64,000 nucleotides of DNA from contig JANPYM010000011.1 of the NCBI GenBank assembly GCA_025890175.1, forward strand, positions 333,669 through 397,668, written 5' to 3'. The DNA comes from Ciborinia camelliae (taxonomy: Eukaryota; Ascomycota; Leotiomycetes; Helotiales; Sclerotiniaceae). The position numbers and the translations under genes are program-made. The first letter of the stretch is position 1. Each line of letters opens with the position of its first letter. The notes beneath the pieces are model-generated. The model saw only the letters and a program-made list of their open reading frames with translations, did no database searches and was not told where the DNA came from. Positions 32,901-48,049 of this stretch are shown here, piece by piece.

Positions 32901-35499
32901 ACTTTTTTTATTTAAATTTATAATAATTTTTAAAAATTTATTTTCCGTTTTTATTAAATCAATTTAAATTTTATTAACATTTATAATATTATAATAAAAA
33001 AGTTTGAATATAATTTTTTAATTAATATAAAAAAAAATAATTATTTAGAATTATTTTAATTTATTATAATTAATAAATCGAAAAAGGTTATATAAATATA
33101 AATTTTTTATTTATTAATTAATAAATTAATATAATATTTAATTTTAAATTTATAAAAAAACTTTTAAATTGTTTTGATTTTTATATTTTAAATATTAATA
33201 AATAATAAAAAATAAATAAATATTTTTAATTATAATTTTTTATATATTTTTAAAATAATTTAAACTTTTTATATATATTATTTTAAATATAATTAAATTA
33301 AAATAATTATAAAATTATTAATTTTTTTTATACAAATTATCCTTTTTATTATATTAACTTTTTTTTTAAAATTATAAATATTAATATATTTAAAAATAAA
33401 ATTAAATTAAATTAAATTAATTAAATTAATATTTAAATAAATAAAAATAAAAATGAAAAAGTAATAATTAAATAAATAATATAATTTATATATTTCAAAT
33501 TTTAAAAAAATGTATTTTTAAAAAATGGAAAGGATAAAACAAAAAAATTTTAATTATAATTTTTTGATAAAAAATATTAAAAATTTAATTATTATATTTT
33601 CAATTAATTATTTTTTATTTAATTAATATTATTTTTTAATATTTATATTTAAATATTTATTTATTTTTAATTTTTATAAAATTTTATTAATTTTATTTTA
33701 AAATTTTATATATTAATTTTAATTTCTATATTATAATTTAAAATATTTTAAAATTAAATTAATAAATTATTTTAATTTAAAAAAATTTATATAATAATAT
33801 TTTATTTTTGTTTTATTAAATAATTAAATAAAATAAAAAAATAATATATAAAAATTATATATTAAAAAATTAAAATAATATTTAAATAAAAATTTAAATA
33901 ATTATTATATAAAAAAAATAATTAAAAAAAATTAAATATAAATAAAATTTTAAATATTATATAAAAAAAAAATTTGAATAAAATTGAAGTTTAAATTTGA
34001 ATTATAAAAGTTATTATATAAATTAATATTTAAAAAGTTAATTATTAAGATTTAAATAAAAAACAATTTTAATTATTAAATAATTATTATGTAAAAGAAA
34101 TTAAATTAAAGAAAATTTTAGGTAAAAAATTATTATATTATTTATTTATTATAAAATTAAATTTATTAAAATATAAATAAAAAATCTGTAAGAGAAATTA
34201 AATTAAAAAAAAGTTTATTATATAAATAAAAAATTCTAAATAGAATATTATTATTTAATAGTTAAATAGATAATATTATTTAATAAAATTTGAATAAAAC
34301 AAAATCAAATAAAAAATTATATAAAAGTTTAAACAAAAAATTAATAAGTAATAAAGTAAAAATTAATAATATTATTATTATTATTAATTTCTTTGATTTC
34401 TTTATATTTAGTTTTGGTATAAATTAAAATTAATATTTTCAGTTTGTATTATTATAATTATTTTTATATATAAAAAATAAAGATTTAATAAATTGATTAA
34501 ATTTAATTATTAAATTAATAAATAATTGTAATTAAAAGTTTTTAAATTTATATTTAAATATTTATATATTTAAAATTATTTAATTAAAAAAAAAGGCTTA
34601 TTAATTTAAAAGGGGATTATAAAACTTTTTATTAAACATAAAAACTCAATTTTATATATTAAAAAAATTTTATAGAAATATAATTATATATTAATATAAA
34701 TAAAAACAATTTTTAATAAAATTAAAAATTAATTTTTTAATTTAATTTTATAATTATAATTTTCTTTATTTTTAAAAATAATATTTTAATTATATTTAAA
34801 TACAAATAATTAAACAATTTTTAATTAAAAACTATAAAATTATATTTTTTTTATAATTGCCTTATATAGATTTTAAAATCTAATATTAGAAATTATTGTA
34901 TTACTAATAGAAAAGTTTGGTATATACTTTAAAAATATAATAAATTAAATTATTTCAATTAAATATAATTGTTTATTTTTTTATATTTTATATATTATAT
35001 AAGATCAATAAAAACAGATTTTTATAGATAACAAAAAATATTTAATGTATAATTTTTTATATTTATTAAAACTTTGAAATTATTATTAAGCTAATATTTT
35101 AGGTAATAATTTTATTAAATAAAATTACCCTTATTTTTTTGGTTATCTAAAAATTCAAATTTTGATAAACTTTATTATAAAATATTTTATATAATTTTTT
35201 ATAATTTTGTAGTTATTTTAAGTAAACAAAATTTTGAAATAAGGTTTTATTTATTAAATATATTTTTATATAAAATTAGATTAACAATTTTAAAGAAAAT
35301 TTATATATATTAATAAATTATATTTTTTTGATTAATAAAATTCTTTATCTTTTAAATAATATATTTTTTTATGAAAATAGATTTAATAAATTTAAATAAT
35401 TAGTTTATACCCTAAAATAAATAAATAAAATCCTTTATATATAAAATTGTAAAAAGTTATTATATAAAAAAATTATTATATTACCCATACATTATAAAG

Positions 35500-35760
35500 C
35501 TAAAAAATAAATAAAAAGTCTTAATAAAAATTATTATACAAAATAAATTAGATTAAATAAAAATCTAAATTTAAATAATCATTTATTATGAAATAAAAAA
35601 TAAATAAAAAGCCTTAATAAAGAATTATTATACAAAAGGAATTAAATTAAATAAAAATCTAGGTATTATACATAAATAGAAAGTTTTAATAAAAAATTAT
35701 AATATAAAAAAAATTAGACCAAATAAAAATCTAGACAGACATTCATTATATTATTTATTT
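35500..35760. repeat. Diverged tandem repeat, three units of about 75-90 bp
   Basis: AAAAAGTCTTAATAAAAATTATTATACAAAA followed by TTAGATTAAATAAAAATCTA is seen near 35513, 35605 and 35679 with small indels. Related A-rich fragments with AATAAAAAATCT occur near 34180-34330. Confidence 0.65.
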
Positions 35761-36539
35761 ATTATAGAGGCAAGAATTGAGGTAACCATAAATCATACAA
35801 TAGCAGCTAAATACAAACAAGGAATTATTATGCAAAAATTAATTAATTAAAAGTTTAAGCAAAAAATTAAATAAAAAACTAATAAAAGATAAATAAGTTT
35901 ATTTAAATAGAAAAATTAAATAAAAAAATATATAAAAAAGGAATCCCAAAAAAACTTATTATAAATTTATTTTATTTAAATTTTCCCAAATTTTCTTAAA
36001 GTTTTTGTTAATAAAATCAATATAAATTTCTTTTTTTTTTATTATATTCTTTATAATTTTTTTTTATATATTTATTTATATTAATATATATTAATTTTGT
36101 ATTTTATAGATAGTTATTTTAATTTATTTTAAAATCAATTTAATAAATAAATATATTTATTTCTTAATTTTTATTAACATTTTTGTTAAAATCTATAAAT
36201 ATTATTTAAAGATTTGTTCAAAGTCTATAAATTATAATTTATTAACTTCTATTTTTACTATTAAGAAAATCTAAAATAATATATTTAATATTTTTAATTT
36301 TTAATAAACTATAAATATATATTTATATTATTATATAAATTAAGAAATCAATTATTTTGGTTTTCTAGGTTATATTAAAAGATTGGATTCTTTTACTAAT
36401 TGATATTTTTGTTAATTAATAATTAATATTTTTATTAATTGATATTTCTATTAATTGATATTTTTGTTGATTAATAATTAATGTTTTTATTAATTAATAT
36501 TAGGAATAAAATATTTCTATTACATTTTTTTATTAGGAA

Positions 36540-36790
36540 TTTTGTTATACTTAGGTTTTTGTTTAATAAATGTTATATAATTAATTATATAATTATTTTT
36601 ATATAAAATTATAATTTTTTCAGGAGAATTTTTTTTTTTTTATTAATATAATTTGTTTATTTATTTGATTATTAATTTATAAATTTTATTTTTATTTGTT
36701 TATATAATGTGTTTAACAAATTTAATAAATGTAATTATTTATTATTGGGAGAGAAATTTAAAGGTCAAATAACTAAATACAGCTACATAA
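36540..36790 (+). repeat. Dispersed repeat, copy 1
   Basis: Shares an ordered series of short blocks with 56630-56850: AATAAATG(T/C)TATATAA, TTAATTATATAATTATTTTTATA, an AGGA/AAGGA before a long T run, TTATTTATTTGATTATTAAT versus TTATTTAATTATTGAT, and TATGTAATGT(A/G)TTTAA. The orientation is the same. Divergence is mainly C/T and G/A. Confidence 0.6.
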
Positions 36791-36852
36791 TATGCCGAGG
36801 TGTTGTAGCATATCATAATGCCGTGGTATGTCAAGGCATAGTATAGTAGTAT

Positions 36853-36914
36853 GCCGAAGTGCTATAGCGCCGAAGTGCTGTAGCGCCGAAGTGTTGTAGC
36901 GCCAAAGTGTATAG
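36853..36914 (+). repeat. 16-bp tandem repeat GCCGAAGTGCTGTAGC in a RIP-sparing island
   Basis: Units start at 36853, 36869, 36885 and 36901; the last is truncated and altered (GCCAAAGTGTATAG). An older related unit, GCCGAGGTGTTGTAGC, lies at about 36794. The island 36770-36925 has much more G and C than its surroundings. Changes between units are C/T and G/A transitions. Confidence 0.85.
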
Positions 36915-39900
36915 GGCATTAAACATTGTCTAACATATCCTGTATATTATAAGCTAAATATATATGTATTCATTATTATGTATTTAATCTTTAGAGATTA
37001 TTATACTTTTTTTTATAATTTCTTTTATATATAATTTTTAATCTAATAAACAATATAATTTATATATTTATAATAATAATATTTTAATTAAATTAATTAT
37101 TAATTATAATTATTAATTGTAAATTAAAGTATTATATATTAAATAAAAATTTAATTTATAATTTTAATTTTATTTTAAAATTAAAATCTTAATTTTAATT
37201 TTTTTGATTTGTTTTAATATATTTTTTAAAATATTATTTATTTAAAGTGATTTAGAGAATATAACGTTTTTAAGTATTTTCGAAATAATATTAAATAATT
37301 AATAATTAATTGTTTTATTTTATTTTTTATAAGTAAAAGTAAAAGTAATAAGATAAAAAATTAAATTAAAGTTTAAAATAAATTTAATATATTTATTAAT
37401 ATAATATATATTATATATTTAATTATTTTTAAATATATTTGTATAATAGTTTTATATTTCTTTTTAAATTATTATATTTTAAATATTATAAAGATTATTA
37501 TAAAAATTAAAGGTTTTAAAAAAAACAATAAAGATATATATTAATTTAATTATTTGAAAATTATTGTATAAAAAAAAAATTAATTATATTATATAAAATG
37601 TTTTAATTAAAAACTAAATATTTTTAAGATTTATAATATAAATTTATTTGTATTAAACAATAAAAGTTTTTAATTAAAATTTATATGGATAATATTATTT
37701 TTATTATTTTTGTATAATTATTTTATTAAAATATTAAATATTTAGTTTTATTTTAATTTTAATTTTAAAAAATAAATTTATTATAAAATTAAAATATACA
37801 AATTTTTAAAATTTTATTTTTATTTAAATATTTTTTTATATATAAATTGTTTTAATATAAATAAATAAATATTAAATATTTGTTTTAAATAATATATATC
37901 AATTTTATTTTAAAAAATCAATTTTGATTATTTAAATAAATCCAAATTTTTTTTTAATAATTATTTATTTATTAATAATTTTATAAAAATATATTTAAAT
38001 AAAATTTGGATAAATATTAATTATTTTTATTTATTTAATATTATTTATAATAATATTATATTTATTAATATTATATTTGAAATTAATAATATACCAATTC
38101 TAATCGATTTTAATAATTATAAAATAATTAAAAAGTTATTTAATAAAACTAAAAGGATATTAAAATAATATAATTTTAATATTTAAATTATAATTAAAAA
38201 AAACGATTTTAATATTTTTATAAAATTATAAATTTAATTAATTAAATTATTATTTAATAAATTTTTGTTTATTAAATAAAAAAATTAAATAAATAATATT
38301 ATTATTTAATAATAAGAATTTAAATTTTAAAAAATAAAAAATATTTAATATAAAGTTTTTCAATAATAAAAATTTGGATTTTAAAAAATAAAAAATATTT
38401 AATATAAAATTTTTTGATAATAGAAAATATTGATTTAGATTTTGAATTTAATTTTTGAAAAATAAAAAATGTTTAATATAAAAATTTTTGATATATATAT
38501 TTTTGTAAATTATTAATAAAATAAAATTATTAAATTATAAATTAATTTTAAATTATTATTATTATAATATTATATTTTTTTATAAATATAAAAACTCTAA
38601 ATATTTAGATATAATTATTTAAAAATATTTAAAATATAATAATATTTATTAATTTTATTTATATTAAAATAATAATTATATAATATTATAAACTTTATAT
38701 TATAATTTTAATTTAGATTAACCCTAAATAGAATTTTTTTAATTAATAATTTAAAATAAAAATAATATAATATAATAATAATATTTAAAATATTTAAATA
38801 AATAAATTAAATTTATAATTATTTAAAAACTATTTTAAAATTATTATTATATATAATTAAAAAAATATAAAATATAATTATTAAAAAATATAATTAAAAA
38901 ATTGTAATAATTAAAAAGTATAATTAAAAAATTATTAAAAATTATAATTAATAAAATAAATAATTTTATATAAAACGAAAAATAAATAATTTAATTAAAT
39001 TTGATATTATAATAAAAAAGTTTTTTATTAAATAAAAAAATAATATTTTATAAAATTTTTGTTTTTATAATATTTATTATATTATTAATTATATAATTGA
39101 TATAAACAAATATATAATATTTATTATCCCTAAATTTGTAATTAATATATTATTATTTTTAATTTTTTAATATCAGATTTTTTTAAACAACATTAATCAA
39201 TATTATAATATAAAAAACTAATTAAAATAATAAAGATTTATATTATATATTATTTAAATATAAAATATTTCAATAAAAATAAAAAAGCCCAATTATTGAT
39301 ATATAAAAAGCAAAAAAAATTTTAAATAATTAAATATTATATATATATTAAATCTATATATTAAAATTAAATTAATATTTATAATTTTTTAGATTTATTA
39401 TTAATATTATTAAGATTTTCAATTTTTTCCTTTATTGTTTTATTATTTTAAATAATAAATTTAATTAATTATATATATAAAGTTTACTAAATTTTTAAAT
39501 AAAATAAAAAGATTTTAATAAACAATATAATTATATTAAAAAAAAAAAAGATTGAAAAAAAATATTATTTTTTTTTAATAAAACAATTTTCTTTTAGAAA
39601 AAAGAATTTTTTAAATTTTAAATTTATAATTTAATTAATAATAAATAAAATTAAATTAAAAATTAAAATATAAAAAAAAGATAAATATATATAATTTATT
39701 TAATTTATATATATTTATAAAAAATTAAAAAATTAATAATTTTTTTATTTTAATTTTTTTATAATATTTATATTTTTTATATATTAATACTTTATTTCAT
39801 TTTTTAACTTTATTAAATCAACTTTTTTTATTATAATTATATCCTCATATTTTTGTTTAAATCTTTTATTAATTTAATTTAAAATTTTAAATATTCAATT

Positions 39901-40529
39901 TTTTTCGATTTTTAAATATTTTATAAAAATTAATTTTCGTTTTAATCATTATAAAAATATTTTGTTTTCCAAAAATATATTAAAATATTTATATTTTTTT
40001 AATTTTGATTTTTTTATATTTAAATTAATATTATTTTCGGATTTATTATTTGATTTAATCAAATCGATAATTAAATTTTGTAATATTAATTGATTTTAAT
40101 ATTTTATTAATTTTAATTTTAAACTGAAATTTTATTAATAAATCTTTATATTATATTCCGAAATTTTTTTAAATAATTTTTTTGTAATATATTTTATAAT
40201 TATTCGAATTTTAATTAAAGTTTTTATATTAAAAATAAAAATATTTATTTGTTTTTGATTTTCGAGATTAAATATTATTTATAATAATTTTTTTTGTAAC
40301 AAAATTTTTTTGTTTAATAATTTGTATTATAAATCTTTCAGCAATTTTTTAAATTGATTCTTTTAAACTAATTAATATTTTATATTTGATTTTTAATAAT
40401 AATTTTAATATATATTTATTTAATTTGTTTTTATAATATTGAATAAAACATTTTTTTTTAAAGCTTAAAGTTTATTAATAATTTGAAAGTATTTTTTAGA
40501 AAATATAATGTTTGAGATTTTAATATTTA

Positions 40530-40740
40530 TTTAAAATTTATTAATAAATTTAATAATTTAATTATTTTAATAAAAAAATAAATCAAAAACTTTAATATTT
40601 ATTTAAGAATTATTAATATTAAATTCAATAATTTATTTGTTTTAATAAAAAAATAAATTTAAAATTTTGATATTTATTTAAGAATCATTAATATTGAATT
40701 TAATAATATAATTATTTTAATAAAATAATAAATTTAAAGG
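40530..40740 (+). repeat. 75-bp diverged tandem repeat, about three copies
   Basis: TTTAATAAAAAAATAAAT, a short variable part, then AATATTTATTTAAGAATTATTAATATT recur at 75-bp spacing (for example AAGAATTATTAAT near 40605 and AAGAATCATTAAT near 40680). Confidence 0.75.
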
Positions 40741-41176
40741 ATTAATAAATTTTTTTTAATTAATTGTATTGGAATTTAATTTTATAGTTTTTTGAAAAAA
40801 AAAGGAATAAATCTAATTATTTCAAAAAATTAAATTTAATAAAAAGCAATTTTTTGAAATTATTTTGATAGATAAAGATTATTTGAAAATAAAAAAAAAG
40901 TAATAAAAAAAAGTAAAAGTTTTTATAATATAAGTAAAGAAAAGATAATTCTTTTTATAATTTTTTAATAAGTTTTTGTTATTATTTAATAGTTATTATT
41001 TTATATTATATTTATTTTAAAGATTTTTAATTGGTATATATTAAATATAGTATATATTTAAATTAATAAAATAAAGAATTTTTGGATTATATTGAAAGTA
41101 TATAATTGGGATTTATATAAAATAAAATTAATTATTAATAAAATAAATTTTGTTTTTTTTTATTTATTATTGATTT

Positions 41177-42436
41177 TCAATTTATTTTTAAGTATTTGAT
41201 TTTTAATTTTATATAATATTGTGATATATATATAAAATCGTTTTTAGGATAAGGATAACAATTAATTATATATATTTTTTTTTGTATATAATTTTTATTA
41301 TAAATATAGGTTTGTTTATATAAACAAATAAAATTTTTAATATAAATTATATTATTATTTGTATTTATAGTATATATTGAATTATTTGGTAAATAATTGT
41401 ATTTTATTAAACTAATATTATTAGTATAATATTTAAGATTTGAATTATATTTTAAATTTTGTTTGATAGTTATTATTGTTATTATAATTGTTGTAATAAT
41501 AATTATTATTGGAAGTATTATAATTGTTATTGTAATAAAAATAAATATCATTTTTGTTGTAATAAAAATAAATAATATTTTTTTTGAAAATTTTGTAAAG
41601 TTAATAAAAATTAAAATAATATTGTTATATAAAATAATTATATTTATTTTAAATATAATATATTTAATATTAAAATAATAATTATTATATATATATATTA
41701 TTGCAAAATATATAAATATAGAAAAAGATATATTAATTGTTATAATTAAAATTATAATTGTTGATGTTGAAAAAGAATATATAGTAATAAAAATAAAGCA
41801 ATTGTTAATAAATAAATAATTATTTTTAAAAAAAAAGTTTTGAAGAGTATTTATATTTTTTATAAAAAAATTGGTAAAGGGTATTATGTTATTCAATGAA
41901 TTATTAAAAAAGGAATTTGTGATTCTTAAGAAAAAAGCTATATTTTTTAATAAATTGTTTAAATAAAAAATTATAATTGTAAAGAATAAAATAATACTTT
42001 TAAATAAATTTAAAAAAATAAATATAATATTAAAGATAGAGGTTATATTGTTTTTAAAAAAAAAAATTGTAGTGTTAAGAGATAAATTTGTTTTTTTAAA
42101 TAAATAGTTTTAAAAAGAAATTATAATTTTCAAAATAAAAATTATGTTATTGTTAAAAATAAAAGTTATAGTTGTAAAAAATAAATTTGTTTTATTAAAT
42201 AAATAGATTATAAAAAAAATTATAATTTTGGAGATTAAAAATATATTATTATTTAAAAGAAAAGTTATAATTTTGGAAACAAAAATTTTTTCGAATAAAT
42301 AGTTTAAAAAAAAAGTTATAGTTTCAAATATAAAAGCTATATTGATAATTAAAATAATTATATTTAATAAAAATAAATTTAAATAATTTGATATATTATT
42401 TTTAATATTTATATAAAATAAATTTGGAAATGATAA
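41177..42436 (-). pseudogene. Relic reading frame, 420 codons with one internal stop
   Basis: The minus strand, read from 42436 to the TAA at 41177-41179, is open except for one TAA at 42112-42110. Stops would be expected about every ten codons in DNA of this composition, so the open frame is not chance. There is an ATG-less start: the longest uninterrupted part (42109-41177) has no obvious initiator. The translation is almost all Ile, Asn, Phe, Tyr, Lys, Leu, Thr and Ser, with nearly no Val, Glu, Gly, Arg or Trp. That is what a gene would show after one-strand G-to-A change of its coding strand, which turns only Trp codons into stops. The first third is internally repetitive (YLF..KTNL....TTI themes spaced about 33-36 residues). 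The original family cannot be recognised. Confidence 0.5.
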
Positions 42437-43924
42437 TTAGTTTGTTATATTTTGTATATAATTCTTAAAAACGTTAATAATATTTTTGATCAAATTTTTA
42501 GAGTTTTGTTTATTAGTATTAGTTTTTTATTATATTATTTTATTAAGGTTTATATTTTAAATTTATTTGTTTTTTTGAATAGCTATTATAGGATTATTAT
42601 AATTAATAATTTCTTTTTTTGAAATATTCTAATTATAATTAGTATCAATTGTTTTATTATATATTTCTATAATATTTAGTAAAGACAATACTTTATAATT
42701 ATAAACTTCTGAATCCTAAATATTATCTTCAATATCCTAAAAATCCTTATTTAATTTATTTATATTTATAAATAACTTTTTATATATAAATATTTTTAAA
42801 ACAATTTTATTTAAAACAATATTGTAAAAAATATAATAATTAATTCCTAATTCTATATCAAATAAAATAAATTTGTTTTTAGAAAAAAATATATTTGTTT
42901 AATGTAAAGTAATAAAACTTTATGGATCAAAATAATTAAAAATTATAAAGTTTTAAAAATCAATATATTAATTCATTTTCAATAATTTCTAATTTTAATA
43001 TTTATTAAAATTAATTGGATTAATAATAATAAATAAAAAATAATAAAATATATTTAATAAATTATTAAATTTATTAAAAGTATATTTGATTTTTTAAAAT
43101 AATAATATAAAATTATTTTTTTAAATAATATTCGAGGGATATTTCTAAGCAATATCAATTTTATTTAAATTTAGGTTTTAAATTAAAAAAACAATAAATA
43201 AAATAAATATAATTTTTTTAAAAATAATAAATATAATTATAAAAAAATTTGAAAAATAAATTATATTTTTTATAGAAAATAGAACTTTAAGATTTTTGTT
43301 TTGCTTTTTTAGAATATATAATTATTAAAGATAATTATAAAGATTAGTATTTAAATTATTTAAAAAATTTTTTAATAATAAAATATTTATATTTATTTAA
43401 AAATTTAATAAATATTTAAAATATATTAATAATAATAAAAGAAATAAATATTTATATTTTATACAATTTTAAATTTTGAATTGATATTAATAAAAATATA
43501 TAATATATATATAAGATTTTCTATAAATAATTTTTATAGGAAAAACTGTTTTTTATAAATTGTTTTATAATTAATTAATATTTTAATATTTATTTTAAAT
43601 ATAAAAATTAATCAATTAATATAATAAACAATATTTTAATACTATTTATTTAATATTTTTAAAAAATAAATCGAATATATATAATTTATAAAAAAAAATA
43701 AATAATAAATAATATTTAATTTTATTATTAAATAATTATAATAAAATAATATAATAAAATATTATTTTTAAAATTCAAATATTTGTAATAATCGAAATAT
43801 TATTTTTATATATCTGAAATATTATATTTAATTAAAATATAAATTTAATAAAGTTTAAAACAAAAATGGATATTTTTATATTTAATAAAATTATTTAAAC
43901 AAAATTATAAAATTTTAATCTACA

Positions 43925-44060
43925 AATTAATTTGCAAATGTAACCCTAATTTATCCTAAAAAAATATTATATACTTAACAACCTTTATAACCCTATTATC
44001 ATAAACCCCCACACATTCAACCTTACTCCGCATAATATTTGTTGTTTATATATACACCTC
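43925..44060. other. C-biased island in the A+T-rich block
   Basis: The + strand here keeps C (AACCCTAA, ACAACC, AACCCCCACACATTC, CTCCGC) but very little G. It looks like partly RIP-mutated DNA with only the opposite strand affected. No gene or RNA is recognisable. Confidence 0.5.
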
Positions 44061-47000
44061 TACCTAATAAAATTAATTAAACAAAAAATTAAGAAAAGAA
44101 TTATAAACTAATTTAATAAAAATTTTTAAATATTAATTAAAAATTATTATTTTATAATAAATTTAAAATATAATAATATAAAAATTGATTCTAATTAATA
44201 TTATTTTTAATTTATAAAAATTATTAATTTAATATTTAATAATTGTTTTTTTTATAATTAATATATTAATATTATTGATTTAATAATAAATATTATATTT
44301 TATATATATTATTTTTAAATCTTAAAAAATAAAAATAAAAATAAAAATATAATATATATATTAAATAATTATAATTGTATATATAAATATTTATTTTTTT
44401 TTTATTTTAAAATTAATTATTATTTGTAAATAATTTATAACAATTATATTTTGTATATATATAAGAATTACAATATATATTTAAAAAAAATATTTTTAAT
44501 TTTATTTTAAATTAATTATATTTATTATTCAAAAAAATATTTATTTATAAAATTACAAATAATATATAAAATATAAAAATTCGAATATATAATTTGTTTT
44601 TGATTATTAATAAACCTTTATAATATTAAAAAGCCATGTTTGAACTATAATAAAAATAAAATCCAAAATTTAAATTGTAATATTAAACTTATTATTTTTA
44701 AAATATTGATTTTATTAAAATTATATTTAAAAATATATTATTTATTAAAAAAAATAATAATTAAATAAATTTCAATATCCTATATATCAAAAAACTATAA
44801 AAAAAGATATATTATTTATATTTTTAAAAATTATTTTATTAATAATAGAAATGGATTTATATAATAAAGCGTTTAATTATTATAATAATATATATTAATA
44901 AAACTAATATTTATTTTAAAAAGATTTAAATTTAATTAATAATTTATTATTAATATTTTATAAAAATATATTTTCTATTATATATATTAAAATCTTTTTA
45001 AATTATTTTTAAAATAAAATAAAGAAGATAATATATTTAAAGTTTTTTGAAAATATAATATTATAAATAATTTCGATTTTTTTTGTTATACATTTTTTAT
45101 TAATAATATGTTAGTTTTTGTGATAATTTTGATGTATAATTAAATAATAAAAGTAAATTTATTATTATTAATTTAATATTTTTATATTATTTGAAAATAT
45201 ATAAATTTTTTATAAAAAATATTAATTTATAAAATATTCTGGAAATCTTTATTATTAATATAATATATACAGTAATATATAATATTGTGTATAATATTAA
45301 ACAAAATAAAATTTTATATATTTATTAAAAAAAGAAATTTATTATTATAATATAATTTTATAATTTTTTTTATTATTTTATTTTTTTTTGTTTTTTAATA
45401 TTTTTCGCTTAATATTTTTGGAAAGTATATTTTTTGAAAATAAATATAAATTTTTCTATTGAATAAATATAATTAAAAATTTGAGTAAGAAAATTTTTTT
45501 AAAGATATTTATTTATAATTTTATTTATAGATAATAACCAAAATTTATCTTTCAAAAAACTAAATATATAATATTTTTTATATTAATAAATAATAATAAT
45601 AATATCAATATTATATTTTTTTTTTAAATTATATATTTTTTTAAAAAAAGTTATTTTATATTTCCTTAATTTTTTATTTTATTATTTTATTATATTTAAT
45701 AATATTTTAATTATAATTTTGTTTAATATTAATTTACTTTTTTTATAATTATAAAATATTTTATTTTATTTATATATTAAAATTTATAAATATATTTCAA
45801 AATTTTAAAAGCAATTATTTATAATAATAAATTTAAATTATAAAAAAAATAAATAATTAAAAATTTAAATAATAGTAAATTTAAATAAGCAAAAATTTCA
45901 AAAAAATAATTTTTAGAATATATAAAAAAAATAAAATTAAATTAAGAATATAATAATAATAACGTCCTTGTACATTACACTAAGCTTTTTTAAGATTTTT
46001 TTTTTTAAATAATAACTATTTTTTAATAAAAAATAAATTTAATAAATTAAAAATTATTCTTTTAATAATTTAAATAATTAAAACTTTTTTATCTATTCCA
46101 TATTTAATATTAAAAATTAATAATATTATTAATAATATTTATAATTTTATTTAATAAAAATAAATAAATTAATTTAAAATTATTAAATTTAATATATATT
46201 ATTTATTAATCCTATATATACAAACTAATATTACAATATTTTATAATTTATAATTAATTAAAATTTATAAAATAAATTATATTAAATAATTTATAAAATA
46301 ATTTATAAAATTAATTATAATTAAAAACAATTTGTTATTTGAAAAAATTATAAGATTTATATATTCTAATATTAACAAATTAATATATATTACAATAATA
46401 CCTCCACCATATTAAAGATTTTCGATAATTGGTTTTTTAATATAAAAATAGTTTTATACATTATAAAAAATATTATAAATATTATCGAAATAATTAATAT
46501 AAAAAAAATTTACAAATTAATTATTATAAAATATCTTAATACATATTATAATATTATAATTTAAAACTAATAATTAATACGTTATTCAATTAATATTAAT
46601 TATATATTTCAAAATTTTTATAAAATTTAAAAATTATTAATAAAAAATTATAAAAATAAAGATTTTTAATATCAAATATATATTAAAAAATATTAAGGCA
46701 AAAATTATACTAAATATAATAACTATAAGTTTAATAAAAAAAATAAAATATTTTAATATTTTTAAAATTAAAACAATTTGGGATATATAAAGCGATAAAT
46801 TAAAAAACTTTAAAATAATAGAAATAAATTTTATAATTTAAATTATAAAAAAAAAAGTATAGAAAAATATAGTATATATAATTATAATTAAAATTTATTA
46901 ATATTTAATAATAATATTATATATATTTATTATTATTTAATTATATGATTTGTTTATTTGAATATTTAATAAATAAAAAATATAAATAATTATTTTTTAA

Positions 47001-47639
47001 TTTAAAAAGCAATTCTTATTATATTATATTTTTTAATTTAATAATCCTTTTTTTATATTTTTTTTAATTTTTTGTAATAATTAAAAATAATATATTAATA
47101 ATAAAATTAAAAAAATTATTATACAAAAATCTATTACATTAATTATAATAATTATTATAATTAATTATTTTTTATTATAAATAATATAAATATTTATAAT
47201 TATAATAAACAATTTAATAATAAAATTAAAAAACTCTAATTTAAATAATTTATTAATAATAATTATATTATTAGAATATAAAAAAAAATTTACAAAATAA
47301 TTTGATTTAATATTTATATATAGTTTATTTTTTATATTTATTATAATTAATTTATTTTAAATATTTCAATAATATAAAAAATTATCGTTATTTATAATAA
47401 TAAAAAGTTTTAATATATTTTTATAATCAATTTATTAGCTTTGTTTGTTTTCGATATAATGATATAAAAATTTTGAAGTAATATAAAAATAACTAACAAT
47501 ATTATATATTTAACAAATAATAGTTATATAAAAAAACTGACTAATATATTATAAATTTGAGGTATATTATTAAATTAAAAAAGTATATTAATATAATTAG
47601 TTTTTTTATATTTATATTAAAAATTATAAATATTTTTTT

Positions 47640-47745
47640 TATAAGGTGTATTTAAGTAAACTATTTCCTTATAAACCTTCACCAATTCTTTATCGCTGAA
47701 TATCGTATTTTTTTGTAGTCTTTGATTGTGTATAGGAGAAGATTT
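47640..47745. other. Island of more normal composition in the A+T-rich block
   Basis: It includes AAACCTTCACCAATTC, ATCGCTGAATATCG and TTGTAGTCTTTGATTG. It is unlike the flanking poly-A/T DNA and shows no coding frame or RNA structure I can recognise. Confidence 0.4.
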
Positions 47746-48049
47746 TTTTAAATAAAAATATTTTAAAGAATAAAAAGATTCTGGTATATTTATATTTATA
47801 ATTAATTATATAATTATTTGTAAATAATTAATATAATATTAATTTAAAAAAGTTAATATAATTATTAAGATATATATTTTGGATTATATTAATTTTAATT
47901 AAAATAATTAAAATAAAATATTTTTAAAATAATATATTTATTAATTAAGATTTTATTACAAAAATAAATTTATAATTTTGATTAATTATTAAAATAAAAT
48001 TATTCTTTTTAAAAACTTAATTAGCTTTAATAATTTTAAATATAATCTT

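Noticed and set aside
41463..41678. 71-codon plus-strand Ile/Val-rich frame
   Set aside because: Lies opposite the much longer minus-strand relic frame and is a complement of its Ile/Asn/Thr codons.
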